Shown here one piece after another: positions 25,881 through 37,524 of a stretch of DNA of 64,000 nt; positions within the stretch are counted from its first letter, which is position 1; each line of letters begins with the position of its first letter. Both the position numbers and the translations under genes were made by a program. The notes below the pieces were generated by a model. It saw nothing but the letters and a program-made list of their open reading frames with translations. It ran no database searches and had not been told where the DNA came from. Source of the DNA: Druceiella hillmani (Eukaryota > Arthropoda > Insecta > Lepidoptera > Hepialidae); the NCBI GenBank assembly GCA_039881145.1, contig JAYKKI010000027.1, positions 24,563,001 to 24,627,000 of the forward strand, written 5' to 3'.

Positions 25881-26032
25881 TGGCTAAATAACGATATATG
25901 GGCGTTCATGTATCAACGTAAACATAATCCTAATTTTAACTGATCAACCAACCTAACAAATATTAACGATGCGAAAGTGAATTTTTCGTTTGTTTATTTC
26001 TCTCGCTTTCACGCCTAAGATACTCAATGACC

Positions 26033-26060
26033 TGAATGAATGAATGAATGAATGAATGAA
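26033..26060. repeat. (GAAT)n microsatellite
   Basis: Six to seven tandem copies of a four-base unit. Confidence 0.95.
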
Positions 26061-26300
26061 ATTTGTCATCTCAAAAAAATACACAGGTCCTTAAGGAAGA
26101 AAACTTTTCTTAAAGTGCCCCTGATGTACTTCTCTTGCTTGTTTTTAAGCAACATCTTCTTGAAACCATCAATTATCGTAGTGACAATTAAAATTTATAC
26201 TGTATAATAAATAAACATTTGGTCCCATTAAATTAAATTCTCTTGTCGTTACTAATACAGTAGAAGCTTAATTTTATACTTAAGTATATATATCAATATT

Positions 26301-27261
26301 TCTTTTAATTTTTTATAGTATGTACTTCCTTTTAAATGGTAAAGAAAAAAATGTCCTTCTTTAAACAGAGTAATTTTCATTTTTTTGTCACAAATTCGGC
26401 AGATTAATTATTGGGATTTTTATTAATATATTAAGAATTAAGTTAAAAGAAAATTTGAAAACCTTTTTCAATGACATATTTTTGCTTTTCGGGCTATAGT
26501 AGATTTAATTCAATTAATGCAATTAGTTACTCACATTTTCATCACACTCCATAACTTGTTTAAACTACCAAGTAAATGAGATACCTTTTCATAGAAGGAA
26601 GACATTTTATTATCCTCTTTCACTATCGCCCTCTCCTTGTTATTTTCTGTTGTGTACTTATAAGTCTCGCGCGTTTTTTAACTTTTTGAAATAAATTATA
26701 ATTTTTCTTTGGAAATAGTTTTCAATAAATCAAACTATAAATTCCCTTTGCACATTCTGTGGCTTATTGCCATGTATTTACTTAATTTTTTACATTATTC
26801 ATGAGTAAGTAAAATAAATTGGAAAATGGTGTATATTATACAAATTTATAGGGCATGAAATATTAGTGCGATGTAAAATAAAAGTAACAATATCTATTTT
26901 TAAAAAGGAACTAACAATAAAGTACTTCTTCAAGATCATATTTCTAGTAGTATTATTTTAATACATAAATTGAATTAAATTTACATAATTACAAGGGATA
27001 TCGGAAATTTTGCAAAACAAAAATCAGCATTTATTAGTTAAAATTACGCCGTGTGTAAAATAAAAATAAACGTAATCTAGCATAAGCTTAATCTACACCC
27101 ATAAGCTCAAATGAAAATAATTTAAATTTGATCAAACAAATTTATATAACATCCTAAGCTATTTAGAATTTAATTTAATTTATAATGGAAATTTAAACTT
27201 TAATTTCTAATGTACTTACAACACTAAATAGATTCATAAAAGGCGTATTCATAACATAAAC
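26301..27261. other. AT-rich tail of block P
   Basis: The part 27040-27120 resembles 2670-2760 of unit 1. No gene seen. Confidence 0.4.
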
Positions 27262-28170
27262 GTCGGTGCTAGCACCGACTTCAAAAATTAGTAACTTAGT
27301 TATTTATTGCAAATTAATAGGCATCTATTTTGAGGTAATTATTTTTTACTTTTTAGTACCTACCTTTTTTGAAGTCGGTTTTTTGAACGATATTTTAGTT
27401 TAGAATTTTTAATGATTAAGATATTAATATTAATTATCACAATTATTTTCTTTCTTAGAATATTGGATATTTATAAAAAGTCATGGGCAAAAGCCAGTAA
27501 ATAGCTAATTTCCTCTTTGTATAAAGTTGAGTATCAACAATATATGGAAATGAAACGATAGTAGTAGTAGCCGCCAATGGTTATCTGTTAGCCTTTGAAG
27601 AATTCGGTTCTCCATATCCGAAGTCCAATATCAGATTTTGCAAATCAAATACAACCATTTGAGGAGTTCCATTCTCCATGTCCAAAATCCAATATCACAT
27701 TTTGCAAAGTAATAACTAATGTAACAACTAACCAGTAGCATATATATTGAATCACGATTGATTTGCTACCATCTGTTAAGCTACATTATTCATCTTCAAG
27801 ATCTCATCATAGCACACTGACCTGGTCAATGGTGTAGTTATTTTGCAAAGTAAAAATTACCAGCAGTAACTACCTTGAATCACTTTCAATTTACTACCAT
27901 CCGTTAAGGAGTTCCATTGTTCATCTACAGAACTTACTATCAGACCCTGACATGGTAAGTGGTGTAGTTTATTCCGTATCAAATATCTTGAATCATAGTT
28001 GATTTACTGCCATTCGTCAAGGAGTTGCATCGTTCATTTCCGGACCTCATCATCGGATCATCATCATATTTATATGGGACTACACCTATATACCCTCCTT
28101 CAAATAAAAAAATATAATAATTATCAAAATCGGTCCAAAATATTATTTCTGAACGAACATAAAAAAAGAT
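27262..28170. mobile_element. Repeat with gaagtcgg inverted ends and internal minisatellite
   Basis: Starts with an 18-bp perfect palindrome 'gtcggtgctagcaccgac' (27262-27279). This runs into 'ccgacttcaaaaa', whose inverse 'ttttttgaagtcgg' sits at 27367-27380. From about 27590 to 28060 there are four to five degenerate tandem units of 110-128 bp, each with 'ccatccgttaaggagttcca' type, 'ttcatc', 'ctcatcat' and 'gacctggtcaatggtgtagtt' words. The 3' part has 'aattatcaaaatcggtccaa' and 'gaacgaacataaaaaa'. The combination is characteristic of non-autonomous elements common in Lepidoptera. Not present in the other units. Confidence 0.65.
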
Positions 28171-29119
28171 TCTGACAAATTGCGAATCTCTTCCTTCTTT
28201 GAAGTTTATTAAAAATATAAAGTGATTTGTATAAAATTGTATAGAATTTTCCAGAAGAAATAAAATTTATTCTATTTCAATTTCAAAATAGTGAGTTCAT
28301 TTGTCATTCTGTTGTCGTGATCCATTCATCTCTTTTTGAATAGTACAAATGCGCATCGTATTATAAATTTCTAGACGGGTTTACAATTATATTTTTTTGA
28401 TATCATTTTAGTTCAGTTGCTCTCTATGAGTTCCCTCAACCTTTCGATATCAGTTAGAATCTTGCTATGGAAAGTCTCCTATGAGTATTCAAGACAGTTT
28501 TCTACAAGTTCCCTTAACTGGAAAGAATTAAAAATTTGGTGAAAGTATTCTTTGATAAATATTACGATGGCAAGATAATCATAATTACGAATTTCGCTAA
28601 AAGACTTTTGTTCTTTTATGCATTTTGTAAACGATAAAATAACCATTGTAAATTCTGGTTTGAAGAATAAATAAATAGAAAATCGATTAATAGAATAACT
28701 TTCATTTCAATACATCGATGGAATAAATCTGAATTGGGTAATTGGAATTAAAACTAAGAGGAATCTAATTGAATGAGCTGGCAAGCATTATTCGTGGGGT
28801 GGGAGAATCTTAATTCCGATATACTCCATCTATAAAGGTCAAGGCGTCGAAGGTTCCAGTTCCTCATTTGAAGTAGTTTTTATAGTTCACAAGACTTGCC
28901 AGGTGTCAGAAGTTCCCAGATTAGTAGACGAAAGTTGATTTACATAAATAGTTGTCATAATTTCTTTTTAGTGAAAGATTTATTGATATTCAGACGTATT
29001 CTGTATATTTAAGAATCACATCAATATTTTTTCGAACCGTTTTAGTAAAATCTTGGCTTTAGAGTAATTATAGGTAATAAAGATACAAAAGTAATAATAT
29101 GATAAATCTTATGTTATTC
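28171..29119. other. Non-coding, unassigned
   Basis: No gene or repeat recognised; 28730-28930 is slightly less AT-rich. Confidence 0.35.
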
Positions 29120-30680
29120 GAGTAAATTACATTTTATATGACTTACCTTGTAAATAAAATACAATAAATATTTACCTTATTTCATTTTGAGTTCCAAAAA
29201 TTACTTCTAAACATTTGCAATTACTTAAAATGAGCATATAACGACTAGCCTAATATTTCTTCTTTTGATATAAAATATTAAACATATCAATCACTTAAGA
29301 TTAAACAGAAAGATTTGAATTCATTCGATAAAAAACGAACAATTTTAAAAGTAACAAAGCTCCCTCTTTTTAAAATAGGGGTATTTGAAAAACATTTTTA
29401 ACTCATAAATCATTATTTCAAGGTACGAGTGCAGAAAAATTAGTCAAACCTTAAAAGTTGCCTGAGTTATATAAGTTTAACCTTTACATTTAAATAACGA
29501 CGGTAACATTGGATTGTGATGTCATTATGCTCATTGTATTCGTTGTGTGCGAATGAGACACGGAGGTTGGAAACTTATGTCTGACTTATTTTTTAAACTT
29601 CTCTCATTGTTTTAGTATTTGTCTTCATTAAACCTAAATTTTAATTATATTTTAATAAAACATCAAATTCAGGATTAGTCAACTAACCAATTGTGAAAAA
29701 TTCATTAAATCAATCAATCATGTTCTTGTATTTGTATATGTATGTTTCCTCTATTGAAATCAACTTCTAGTTAGAGGAATGCACTTTAAAAAAATTTTAA
29801 AGGATAAGTCAATAAATAATTAGCTCTGAATTGATATTCTTGCATATTACACTATACTCAGGGTACTACTTTGTCTATTTATTATTAAGAGACCAAAATT
29901 ACTGGATCTTTGTCAAATATATAAACAGCCTTCAAATAAATTTTGTCTTAAAAAAAATTATTACTAATATCTATTAGCTTAATATCCTTTAACTTTTTTA
30001 AAGCTTAAGAATGTTTCTGTATATTCCAATACATTTTTTTTTAAATTTCTAAACAAGAGGATGAGAAATTAACTAATATATAAACCTCTATTCGATTGGA
30101 GTAAATTTATTTCAATATTTTTCTTTGCCACAAAATTAATAAAATTTAGTAAATACATACGTTTTATTGATATAATATTAAATATTGCAAGCTACTCGTC
30201 TGGACGACGGATATTTTGCATAACAATGAAGTTACTTTGCAAAGTAGAAACGCGCACTTATTGAATACTCTTTTATTTATTATGGTAACACTAGTTCAAT
30301 TTGCTGAAATTTTTATACAATTCATTACCATAGGCTCAAAAAAATCAATATACTAGTAAAGAATCTTCCAATGAGAATGTACTATTTTTATTATCACATT
30401 TTGACGTAAAATTGATCTTAAGTTAACTTTCACATAAAATATAAATCAACTTGAATAATGAAATACCCGCAGATTTATTGAAGTTTCCATTTGTTTCAGT
30501 ATATAGCAAAAATTGGCGAACGCTACTTCAGTGATGATCTAAAAGAATTCTTTAGCAATGCTGCTTTTTAAAAGATCTATTTATCAGGCAAAATTAAGTG
30601 ATTTTTCACAATTCAATCGAGAATAGATCTATTCTCTATTATTATATATGTTTCACACAGTTCCAATTCAAAATGAATAG
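29120..30680 (+). repeat. Block Q of unit 2
   Basis: Direct counterpart of 6600-7460 in unit 1, lengthened by insertions. Corresponds to the right arm of unit 1's 640-bp inverted repeat (29120-29460) and to the 'aattgg.gaacgct' anchor at 30510. There is no inverted mate anywhere nearby in this unit. Confidence 0.6.
30619..30636. repeat. Perfect 18-bp palindrome
   Basis: 'gagaatagatctattctc', absent at the matching place in unit 1 (about 7380). Confidence 0.85.
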
Positions 30681-31659
30681 TTTTCGCAGAATTCGCACAA
30701 AGTTTAGGTACTTAGCTTATTTCCGTTTCATTTATTCGTTTACATATTTCATGAAATTAAACATTTCTTAAGGTTCTGCTTATTAAAATATTAAAGCAGG
30801 TTTTCATTATTTCAGTGTTTACAGAACCATAAATAAAATATAATATTGATCCTTAATTCCGTACCATAAGTTGAATCTGCGTAATATTTTATTTATTTAT
30901 TGGCGTCAACTACTTCTTTTTATGAAATTCACATATTTTATATTTAGTTTAGATTTTTCTTTCTATTTTACTAACTCAAGGAACAGTAAAATGCTGTTTA
31001 CGTTTTTTTAAAGTACTTACTAATACTTGTATTATATAATAAATATTAATATAATGTTAATTTTTGGATTTCGTTTATTAGTTTACGTTAAATATACCAA
31101 ATTATGGATTTGGAAATAAAAAATCGATTAAATTACATGAAACTTTTGCATATTATACATTAAAGACGTAGCTGATTTGTCATTATCTACAACAATAATA
31201 AATATCAGCTCCATAGTTCAAGCAGAACCGAAAGAAATAATACTTTTTAAGGCCATTACATAAGTGTTTTATTTTATTGCTTTTTCTACGTCATACTAAA
31301 ATAACTACAAAAAAATTAAAATATGTTTGAATATTGAACTATTAAACAAATGTAAATTTTGTAATATTGCTTTTAAAATATCTTTAATTAAATTTGCTTA
31401 CCGTAAAATATATTTGAAAGGAAATGAGTTACACACCGTTTCTTCATAATTTTGGCTAGAAGCAGTAAGCACTACGATTTTCTGTTAAAAAAAAGTTACG
31501 TTTGAATCATAAAAATCACTTAATGGTACTATTTGTTTTAAATGATGTAATTTTTTGCATGAGAAGTAACTTTCAAATTCAAAACGATAAAAAACATTAT
31601 TAAAATTAAAAAAAATATCTCAATGTTAAAACAAATGTTGATGAATTCAATCGACTGTG
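30681..31659. other. AT-rich, nothing recognised
   Basis: No gene. The last 300 bases weakly resemble the sequence upstream of M1 in unit 3b. Confidence 0.35.
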
Positions 31660-32200
31660 CTGTATATTAAAAACGTATATTCGTCAGAATTGTTTTACGA
31701 AATAACAAAGTTTCAACCAAATACAAAGTAGTTTATTATTATGTTAAGTATTATTGTCGATTTGATCTCGCCTGTGGGAAATTTTTCGAGTTATATCAGC
31801 ATACATAAATATTCAGAGCGCCAGATTTGCACTGCTTTGTTTGATTATTGTCCGCTTCAGCTAGAACTAGAAAAGTTCCTTCGAATATTTCAAGACTCTT
31901 TCAAATTTTATAAGATAAATAAAATGTAAGTGCTCGTGTTTAATTATTTCTTTTAAATACTTTCCCGTTGGCATCAAAAAATAGGCTTCTTAATAACTAA
32001 CAAATCTTTTGATATGAAATTAGATTAGTTCTAATCCTGGAATTAGATTAGTTCTTATTACATTATTATATCTTAAATAATTCCGAAGTAATGGTGTTGT
32101 TGGTATAACATTTCCTGAGGCCTGTCTACATATTTTTAATTTTGAAGCATCGATTAATTCTGTAGTAGATATTTAATTCTGAAAATTGCCAGAATAATAA
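31660..32200 (+). repeat. Block M1 of unit 2
   Basis: Best-preserved counterpart of 9268-9830 and 54180-54850. An open frame 31741-31929 covers the core in the same phase as one in unit 1, but stops and frames are not kept in unit 3b. Confidence 0.8.
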
Positions 32201-33150
32201 ATCGTATTAAATCACTACTTTATGAAAATGTCATAATAAGAATTAGGGAGGGGGTGAAAAAAGTATTAAAAAAACCCTTATCGAAAGTAATGAACCAAAA
32301 ATAATTGAAAAGTAGGATTGGTAAAATCTCAATGGAATATTAAAGGAAACTTTACCAATTACCCTAGATATTATAATTTATTTATGCCTTTGATATGGTA
32401 GGCATTATATTTGAGTTGCGAAAAATGAATGTATGTGAATAGTTTAATAGAAATACTATGTACCTTTAAATAGTTATAAATGTCTTAATATTTTCGAAAA
32501 CCTGGTAGTTCTACTCATTTCGAAAAGTTTTATTTATATATTTACCTAATAAAGGTCAACGTAGTTAGAGAAAAAGTCGCTGGTCACCAATTTCATGAAG
32601 AACGGTGGCAAAACAAGTAGAATACTATAATAAGATATGAGAAAATTGTAGGTCTTAAGAAGGTCTAAAGAAAAGTTTGTGACAGCTTTTGTATAGGATT
32701 TATTACAGCCACATAACTGTTTTAAATTAAAAAGTTCGGGGAGAAAGTAAAAAATTTAAGCTCGATTTATTAATAAAATAAATCTTCGAAATGTTTAAAC
32801 GTTTTCAACAGAGAAAAACTGATCCATTGTTGGATTACTAACTTAAGAAAAATTAAAAGGAAAGTTAACCAAAGTAGAAATAAGATTTTCCTGACATTAG
32901 AATACGATAGAATAAGATACGAGGGGGAAAGGATATCCTGTATATGAGAATATCACAATCGCATAATGTCGCGGTAAATACGCGCAGAATTACCGCCATA
33001 TGAAAAATACTTATGGAAAACCTTATTTAAATTACTTAATTTTACCCGTAAAAAATTGTGCAGAAATGCTAGCATTCCACATGTTAATCACTAATGTAGT
33101 TAGACAAAATCGCCCCTATTTATAAATGAAATCACAAGTTAATAGAGACT
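32201..33150 (+). repeat. M1-M2 interval of unit 2 (no RTE)
   Basis: Aligns with 59340-60130: 'gttgtgaaaaat.aatgtatgtg', 'tagttataaatg.cttaatattttcg', 'agtcgctggtca', 'gaatactataat.a.atatgagaaaatt' and 'aggtcttaagaag.tctaa.gaaaag'. The RTE fragment and its flank that separate M1 from this sequence in unit 3b are missing. Confidence 0.75.
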
Positions 33151-33540
33151 GCTTCACGTCTTCTTGTTTCAAAATACTTATGAAATTATCAACTATGTTC
33201 AAAGCTAATGACCATGCTCCCGAAAGCAGTTCCCTCATAGTTAATTCACTATAAACACGACTGAATTCCTACCATTCAAATAATTATTTTGACGTTAAAA
33301 TTTTCCTGGTTTACTTTCCTCTCATTAATAGGCCATGATGCGGTATGAAATATTTACTGTGAAGTATATAAACACGTCACGGCCGGCGGAGTTCTCGCTT
33401 TAGTTAATTAAATCTTCTGCTTCCTACAATTTACGAAGTAACTGAATGAACATCAATTGTTAATTGCATAGTACGATGTTTACTGGCAAGAGGTTTTAAT
33501 TTAAAATTGCATGGTTCTTAAATTATAATAAAATAAATAA
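33151..33540 (+). repeat. Block M2 of unit 2
   Basis: Counterpart of 14781-15270 and 60130-60600. Contains 'cctctcattaataggccat' and 'gtgaagtatataaacacgtca', then a short GC-rich patch 'cggccggcggagttctcgctt', unusual for this window. Confidence 0.8.
33380..33425 (+). promoter_or_regulatory. TATA-box-like site in M2 (tentative)
   Basis: 'tatataaacacgtca' followed after about 34 bases by 'tttagttaat', a possible initiator. The same arrangement is seen in unit 3b. Promoter activity is inference only; no downstream exon is visible. Confidence 0.25.
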
Positions 33541-33594
33541 ATAAGCGTATGTATATTATGAGTGATTTTCAAGTACAGTTATCTTTTTAGTTAT

Positions 33595-33725
33595 TTACGC
33601 TAGCAAGCCGAACATTCCGTTAGCTTCCTAACTCGTTAGCCCCTCCCACTTCAGTGTCACCCGCTTGGTTAAACGTGTTGTACGATAGTGCCTGGGGTTA
33701 CGACAATCCGCCCTTCTAATACTGT
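33595..33725. other. Island of higher GC
   Basis: About 130 bp ('gctagcaagccg...' to '...acaatccgccctt') clearly richer in G+C than the surroundings, between M2 and E. Checked for a tRNA or SINE: no A box/B box pair found. Origin unknown. Confidence 0.4.
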
Positions 33726-33790
33726 TTTTCAGATTTAGTTAAGTATATACTTGGCAATTTTCAGTTTTTTACTTTTCTTTTATTTTGTTA

Positions 33791-33847
33791 ATTTTAAAAA
33801 ATATAACTGTTTACTGTCAAGATTAAACAGTTATATTTTTTTAAAAT
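33791..33847. repeat. Near-perfect hairpin, 23-bp arms
   Basis: Arms 33791-33813 and 33824-33847 around 'aaatataactgttta' / 'taaacagttatattt', 10-nt loop, one extra base in one arm. Confidence 0.85.
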
Positions 33848-34059
33848 AAAAAATATAGACATAATTTCGTGTTTTTATTTGGTCAGCGTATATAATTATA
33901 TTCTCTTGTTTCTTTAAGATTAAATACCGTATTGGATATTATTCTACTGCAACATTAGTCTTATTACATATATTTTTGATTTGCAGAAATACCTCATCAT
34001 GATTAAAAATAGACGGAGTCTTTGCCTTCAACAAATAACTGCGAAGCTTCAGACGAGTC

Positions 34060-34530
34060 TAATGAAGAATTAAGTTAAGGAAGCTAAAATTATATAAGAT
34101 ACACCATTTATCCCATTAAGTTATATTGTAAACTTTTAATGCATTACATTGACCTTCTAAAGGAGTTACAACCCTACGGCTATTACCAGCAAAAGCCTAA
34201 GAACAAAGTTTAATTCTTAAATAATATTAATTATTTTTTTTATCATATCCTTATTTGATTACTATCCAAGTGTATAAATAGTAAAGCCTGTATTGATTTG
34301 TTCTTGTTACATTTAAATTATGCCAGCAAGTGTAATAAAACCAAAACTGAATCCAGACATTTAGCTATAGATTAAAATGTTATGCGCTTTTATCTGTACA
34401 GAATGGGTTAATCAGATTTGTATTACAACAATATTATCAAATTCACACCTATGTTGTACTTGCTCACTTACAATATATAATTAGAAACTTATAAATCAAT
34501 ATCGCTTTTTCAAGCGTGTTCTTTAGCTCA
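34060..34530 (+). repeat. Block E of unit 2, first part
   Basis: Aligns closely with 44330-44785: 'tatataag.tacaccatttatcc', 'cagcaaaagcct', 'cttaaataatattaatta', 'atatccttatttgatt', 'ttatgccagcaagt.taataaaaccaaaa', 'gacatttagctatagatta.aatgttatgcgct' and 'cttataaatcaatatc.cttttt'. Continues after an insertion at 37525. Confidence 0.85.
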
Positions 34531-35077
34531 ACACCTCAATATTCTTCCCTGTGCATCATTCAATATTTCAAGGTATATGTAATATTTCATGATATCTGTA
34601 TGCTCAATACACAGGTTTAAAATAGTTTCCTCTTTTCGATTTGATGACTGATATTAATAGATTTTGGGACGCTCCTTACAAAAAAATGCTAAACAAATTC
34701 TATTACATCAGGATTTTGTAGTTATTTAGCACAGTTTTTTTTAGTATAAAGTGACTAACCCTGCCTAGTCAAGAACTGATATTTTATTTTATTTGTTTCT
34801 TAATGAACAAAAACACATGGAATGGTTGCAGTAAAAATGAATAAGTTCTTATAAATAGTTGGTTAAATATAATGTAATTAACTAAGTGACATACTCTTAT
34901 TATTGGGAAAGAGGTGGATTTTTAAATAATTTGCTTACGGTCTCATTTAACCGTAATTAACTTAAATCGTTAGAAGAGTGTTAAAGAGGGTAGAATAATA
35001 GATTTTTGTATAAATAGCAATATCATTGTATCTATAAAATCTAAACTTCCTTGCAATTCGTGACATTCACTTAAAAG

Positions 35078-37134
35078 ATGTCATCGCGAAGGTATATAAA
35101 CTCACCGGACATTTTTTGTTATATTTGTGTGCAGTTTATGTTGACAAAACAGCAGCATAACATTACCGAATTCATAAGTAACATTTTAGATATGTATTTC
35201 GGCCTAACAATTGCTAATCACAACAAAAAGTGGGTTCCACATAAAGTTTATACGACATACGTTCGTAAACTTTGAAAGTGGTCAAAAGGGCAGAACCATA
35301 CTTTTGATTTACAATCGCCTGTGTTATGAAGAGAATATCAGAACCGCACCGAAAATTGTTACTTTTGCTGTTACAAGACTACAGACTACAATTCTGAACA
35401 AAAAGTGATGTTAGGAACTTCGTTCCTGAAGGGTGTCCCCCCGACCGCACAGTTTATTTTTTTGAATAAATAATAAAGTAATAATGAAAATTAATTAATT
35501 TGCAGTAATTTTTTTGTAATTTATAAATTTTTAATATTTAGTAAATGAAATAGTAATAATTTATAATGCAAATAAAGACATATCAAATTGGAAACGGTTT
35601 GGTAGATGATTGGGTTACTATAGAAAACCAGGAGAATAAAAAAAATAAGTTTAAATATTTACACATGTTTAGAATTGAAGTTATACAGCTCACCGCGCAC
35701 AACGCTAGCTGCTAGAATGTTGATACTTGCACGAACACGCACATACACACACACACACAACCATATATAATAAAAAGAGACAGAGAGAAAGTCAGGGAAA
35801 GGTCGCCTGAAGGGGGCATAATGTTTTTTCCTTACGTGACGATTTCTGCCAGTTCGCTCTACTTTTATCCGCGTAAAAGACCTTCGTTCCAAAAAATTCT
35901 TGGTATATCCAACCGGGCAATCGGTAACGCACGCGTTGCATTACAACCCGAACGTTTCACCACCGTCACCTCCTTATTTGGAATCAGTGCAAGCTGAAGA
36001 TATGAGCAGTGAAGTCAAAGAGGTATCTCAACCCGCAGCTCAATTTAAGCAAAGTGCAAATGGAACAAAGTTATTTTCTAAACGACTAAACGACTTAACA
36101 AGAGATCCAAGCCTACCAAAAGATGCAGCTGAACTCTTCGAAACAAGATTATCGGAAAAGAATATGCTTGCTCCTGGCACTTTATTTTCTTGGTATGGCA
36201 ACAGAAGAATAGACTTTGTACCACATTTTTCTGAAGATCGTGATCTAGTGTATTGCAAAGGCATTCCTGGCTTAGTGAAAATGTTTAACATGGAATATGA
36301 CGCAAATGGATGGAGATTATTCAGAGACTCATCAAAACGAAGTTTGAAAGCAATCCTTTTGCATAATGGCAATAAGAACATTTCACTGCCAGTCGCCCAT
36401 TCTGTACATTTAAAAGAATGCCATGACAATTTGAAAACAATTTTGGATTAAAAATAAAGTACGTACAATACGGTTGGATGCTCTATGGAGATCTGAAAAT
36501 TATAAGTATGCTGCTCGATATACACATCTTGTATACCGACTACACAAAATACCCTTGCTTTCGCTGGGAGTGGGATAGTCGAGACAGAGGACGACATTGG
36601 ATGAAGAAAGAGTGGCCACCGAGAACTGAACTAGTTCCTGGAAACAAAAATAATGTGAGAGGAAATTTAGTCCCATAAAATAAATAAAGTTATGCTACCC
36701 CCTTTAACCAAAAACTTAAAACTCTGAATGATGAAAAAATTTGCGAAAGCGTTGAATAAAGAAGGAGAAGGTTTTAAATATCTACGCCAAAATTTTCCAT
36801 CTGCATGTGAAGCTAAAGGGAAAGAAGGTATTTTCTTTGGCCCGGACATAAGAAAATGAATGAAAGACACATCTTTCGTTGAAAAATTAGGTAAAATCCT
36901 GAACATTTTTTGTGGAAGTAGTAAACGATTTCCTATATAAGTCCAAATTATAAGGAAATTGTGACGAACAAAATTGAAAATTTCGAAAAAATGGGATGTT
37001 CGATGAGCATTAAACTTCACTTCCTTAATTCGCACGTGGACTACTTTCATAAGTATATGAAAGAGATAGAATGTCGCTATCAGGGTAGGTGGAATAAAAG
37101 GCTGATGGCTGACAATTATTGGTTGCTAAAGTGA
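35078..37134 (+). pseudogene. Multi-copy arthropod 'DSSKRSLK/HNGN' family protein, degraded
   Basis: I recognise this as a family of long uncharacterised proteins, seen in many copies in arthropod genomes and probably mobile-element derived. The N-terminal part starts at 35078 (MSSRRYINSPD, then CYIC, the first half of a zinc-finger-like pair). Its partner 'CYFC' appears in another frame at about 35361-35376. After an interruption the longest frame (35900-36451, 183 codons) holds 'LSEKNMLAPGTLFSWYGNRR', 'DLVYCKGIPGLVK', 'WRLFRDSSKRSLKAILLHNG' and 'VAHSVHLKECHDNLK'. A frame change leads to 'YTKYPCF', then 'WEWDSRDRGRHW', 'WPPRTEL' and 'PG' (36520-36640). Another leads to 'MKKFAKALNKEGEGFKYL' and 'EGIFFGPDIRK' (36731-36860), then 'MSIKLHFLNSHVDYF' and 'RYQGRWNKRLMAD' (about 37000-37115). 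The usual ENLG...ERFHQDI segment is deleted and the Cys after YPCF is lost. The antisense open frames here are shadows. Confidence 0.85.
35409..35890. mobile_element. Small insertion within the degraded gene
   Basis: Between the zinc-finger-like N-terminus and the main open frame lies about 480 bp unlike the family. It begins with the 13-base palindrome 'ggaacttcgttcc' followed by 'tgaagggtgtcccc', and ends near 'gaccttcgttcc'. 'ggaacgaagttcc' repeats are familiar in insect non-autonomous elements. It also includes an AC-rich microsatellite (about 35738-35760) and a purine-rich run. Confidence 0.45.
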
Positions 37135-37524
37135 AATGATCTAAGTCGGACTTTTAAGCAAAAATCTCACAATCGGAGCTTCGGTTGAAAAAAAAAGATA
37201 CCACAAAAGTGTTTAATATTTCTAATTGATTTATTAACGTCGTGTAAATATATTTATAATATTTTAAAGTCATGTAAATATTTTTTTACAGTAATATAAT
37301 TTTTTTACTTAGTAATGTTGACTTTTTTTGCCATAATGTTGAGTTTTTCCAAAAAAACGGAGGGTGATGGGAAAAATCTAAGTACGTAATCAGCGCCCCA
37401 AAATACCGTACGATTAGCTGTAAAATCTAAAAAGGGAAAATGAGAGGTAAAATTTGCACACCTGTGATTAGCTGCGGCTATATCTGTCGTTAATTTGAAA
37501 AAATTGTAATATATATATAACATA

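Larger units (their letters stand above)
24380..26300 (+). repeat. Block P of unit 2
   Basis: Aligns with 150-1300, 40890-42600 and 50680-52060 ('aagtttattcaaatgag', 'taaaactagatttaat', 'ttcatcaagtgattcgttc', 'cctaattttaact', 'gcgaaagtgaat', 'tttaagcaacat'). Interrupted by a Jockey fragment at 25420-25880 that the other copies lack. Confidence 0.65.
34531..37524. mobile_element. 3-kb insertion splitting block E of unit 2
   Basis: Block E is continuous in unit 3a: 'tttagctc' at 44767 runs directly into 'attcattgttcttgtccgtaaa' at 44790. In unit 2 the same two points are 34522 and 37526, so about 3.0 kb was inserted here. The insertion carries the degraded gene at 35078-37134. Ends and target-site duplication could not be set precisely. 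Flanking sequence inside the insertion (34531-35077, 37135-37524) is AT-rich without features. Confidence 0.7.

Noticed and set aside
31741..31929. Conserved small peptide gene in M1 (also 9383-9565)
   Set aside because: Two units share the phase, but the third copy (54240-54420) is frame-broken and gains stops. Similarity continues well outside the frame at the same level.
36040..36429. 129-codon minus-strand open frame (and 36667-37050)
   Set aside because: Antisense shadows of the degraded multi-copy gene, whose conserved motifs are on the plus strand.
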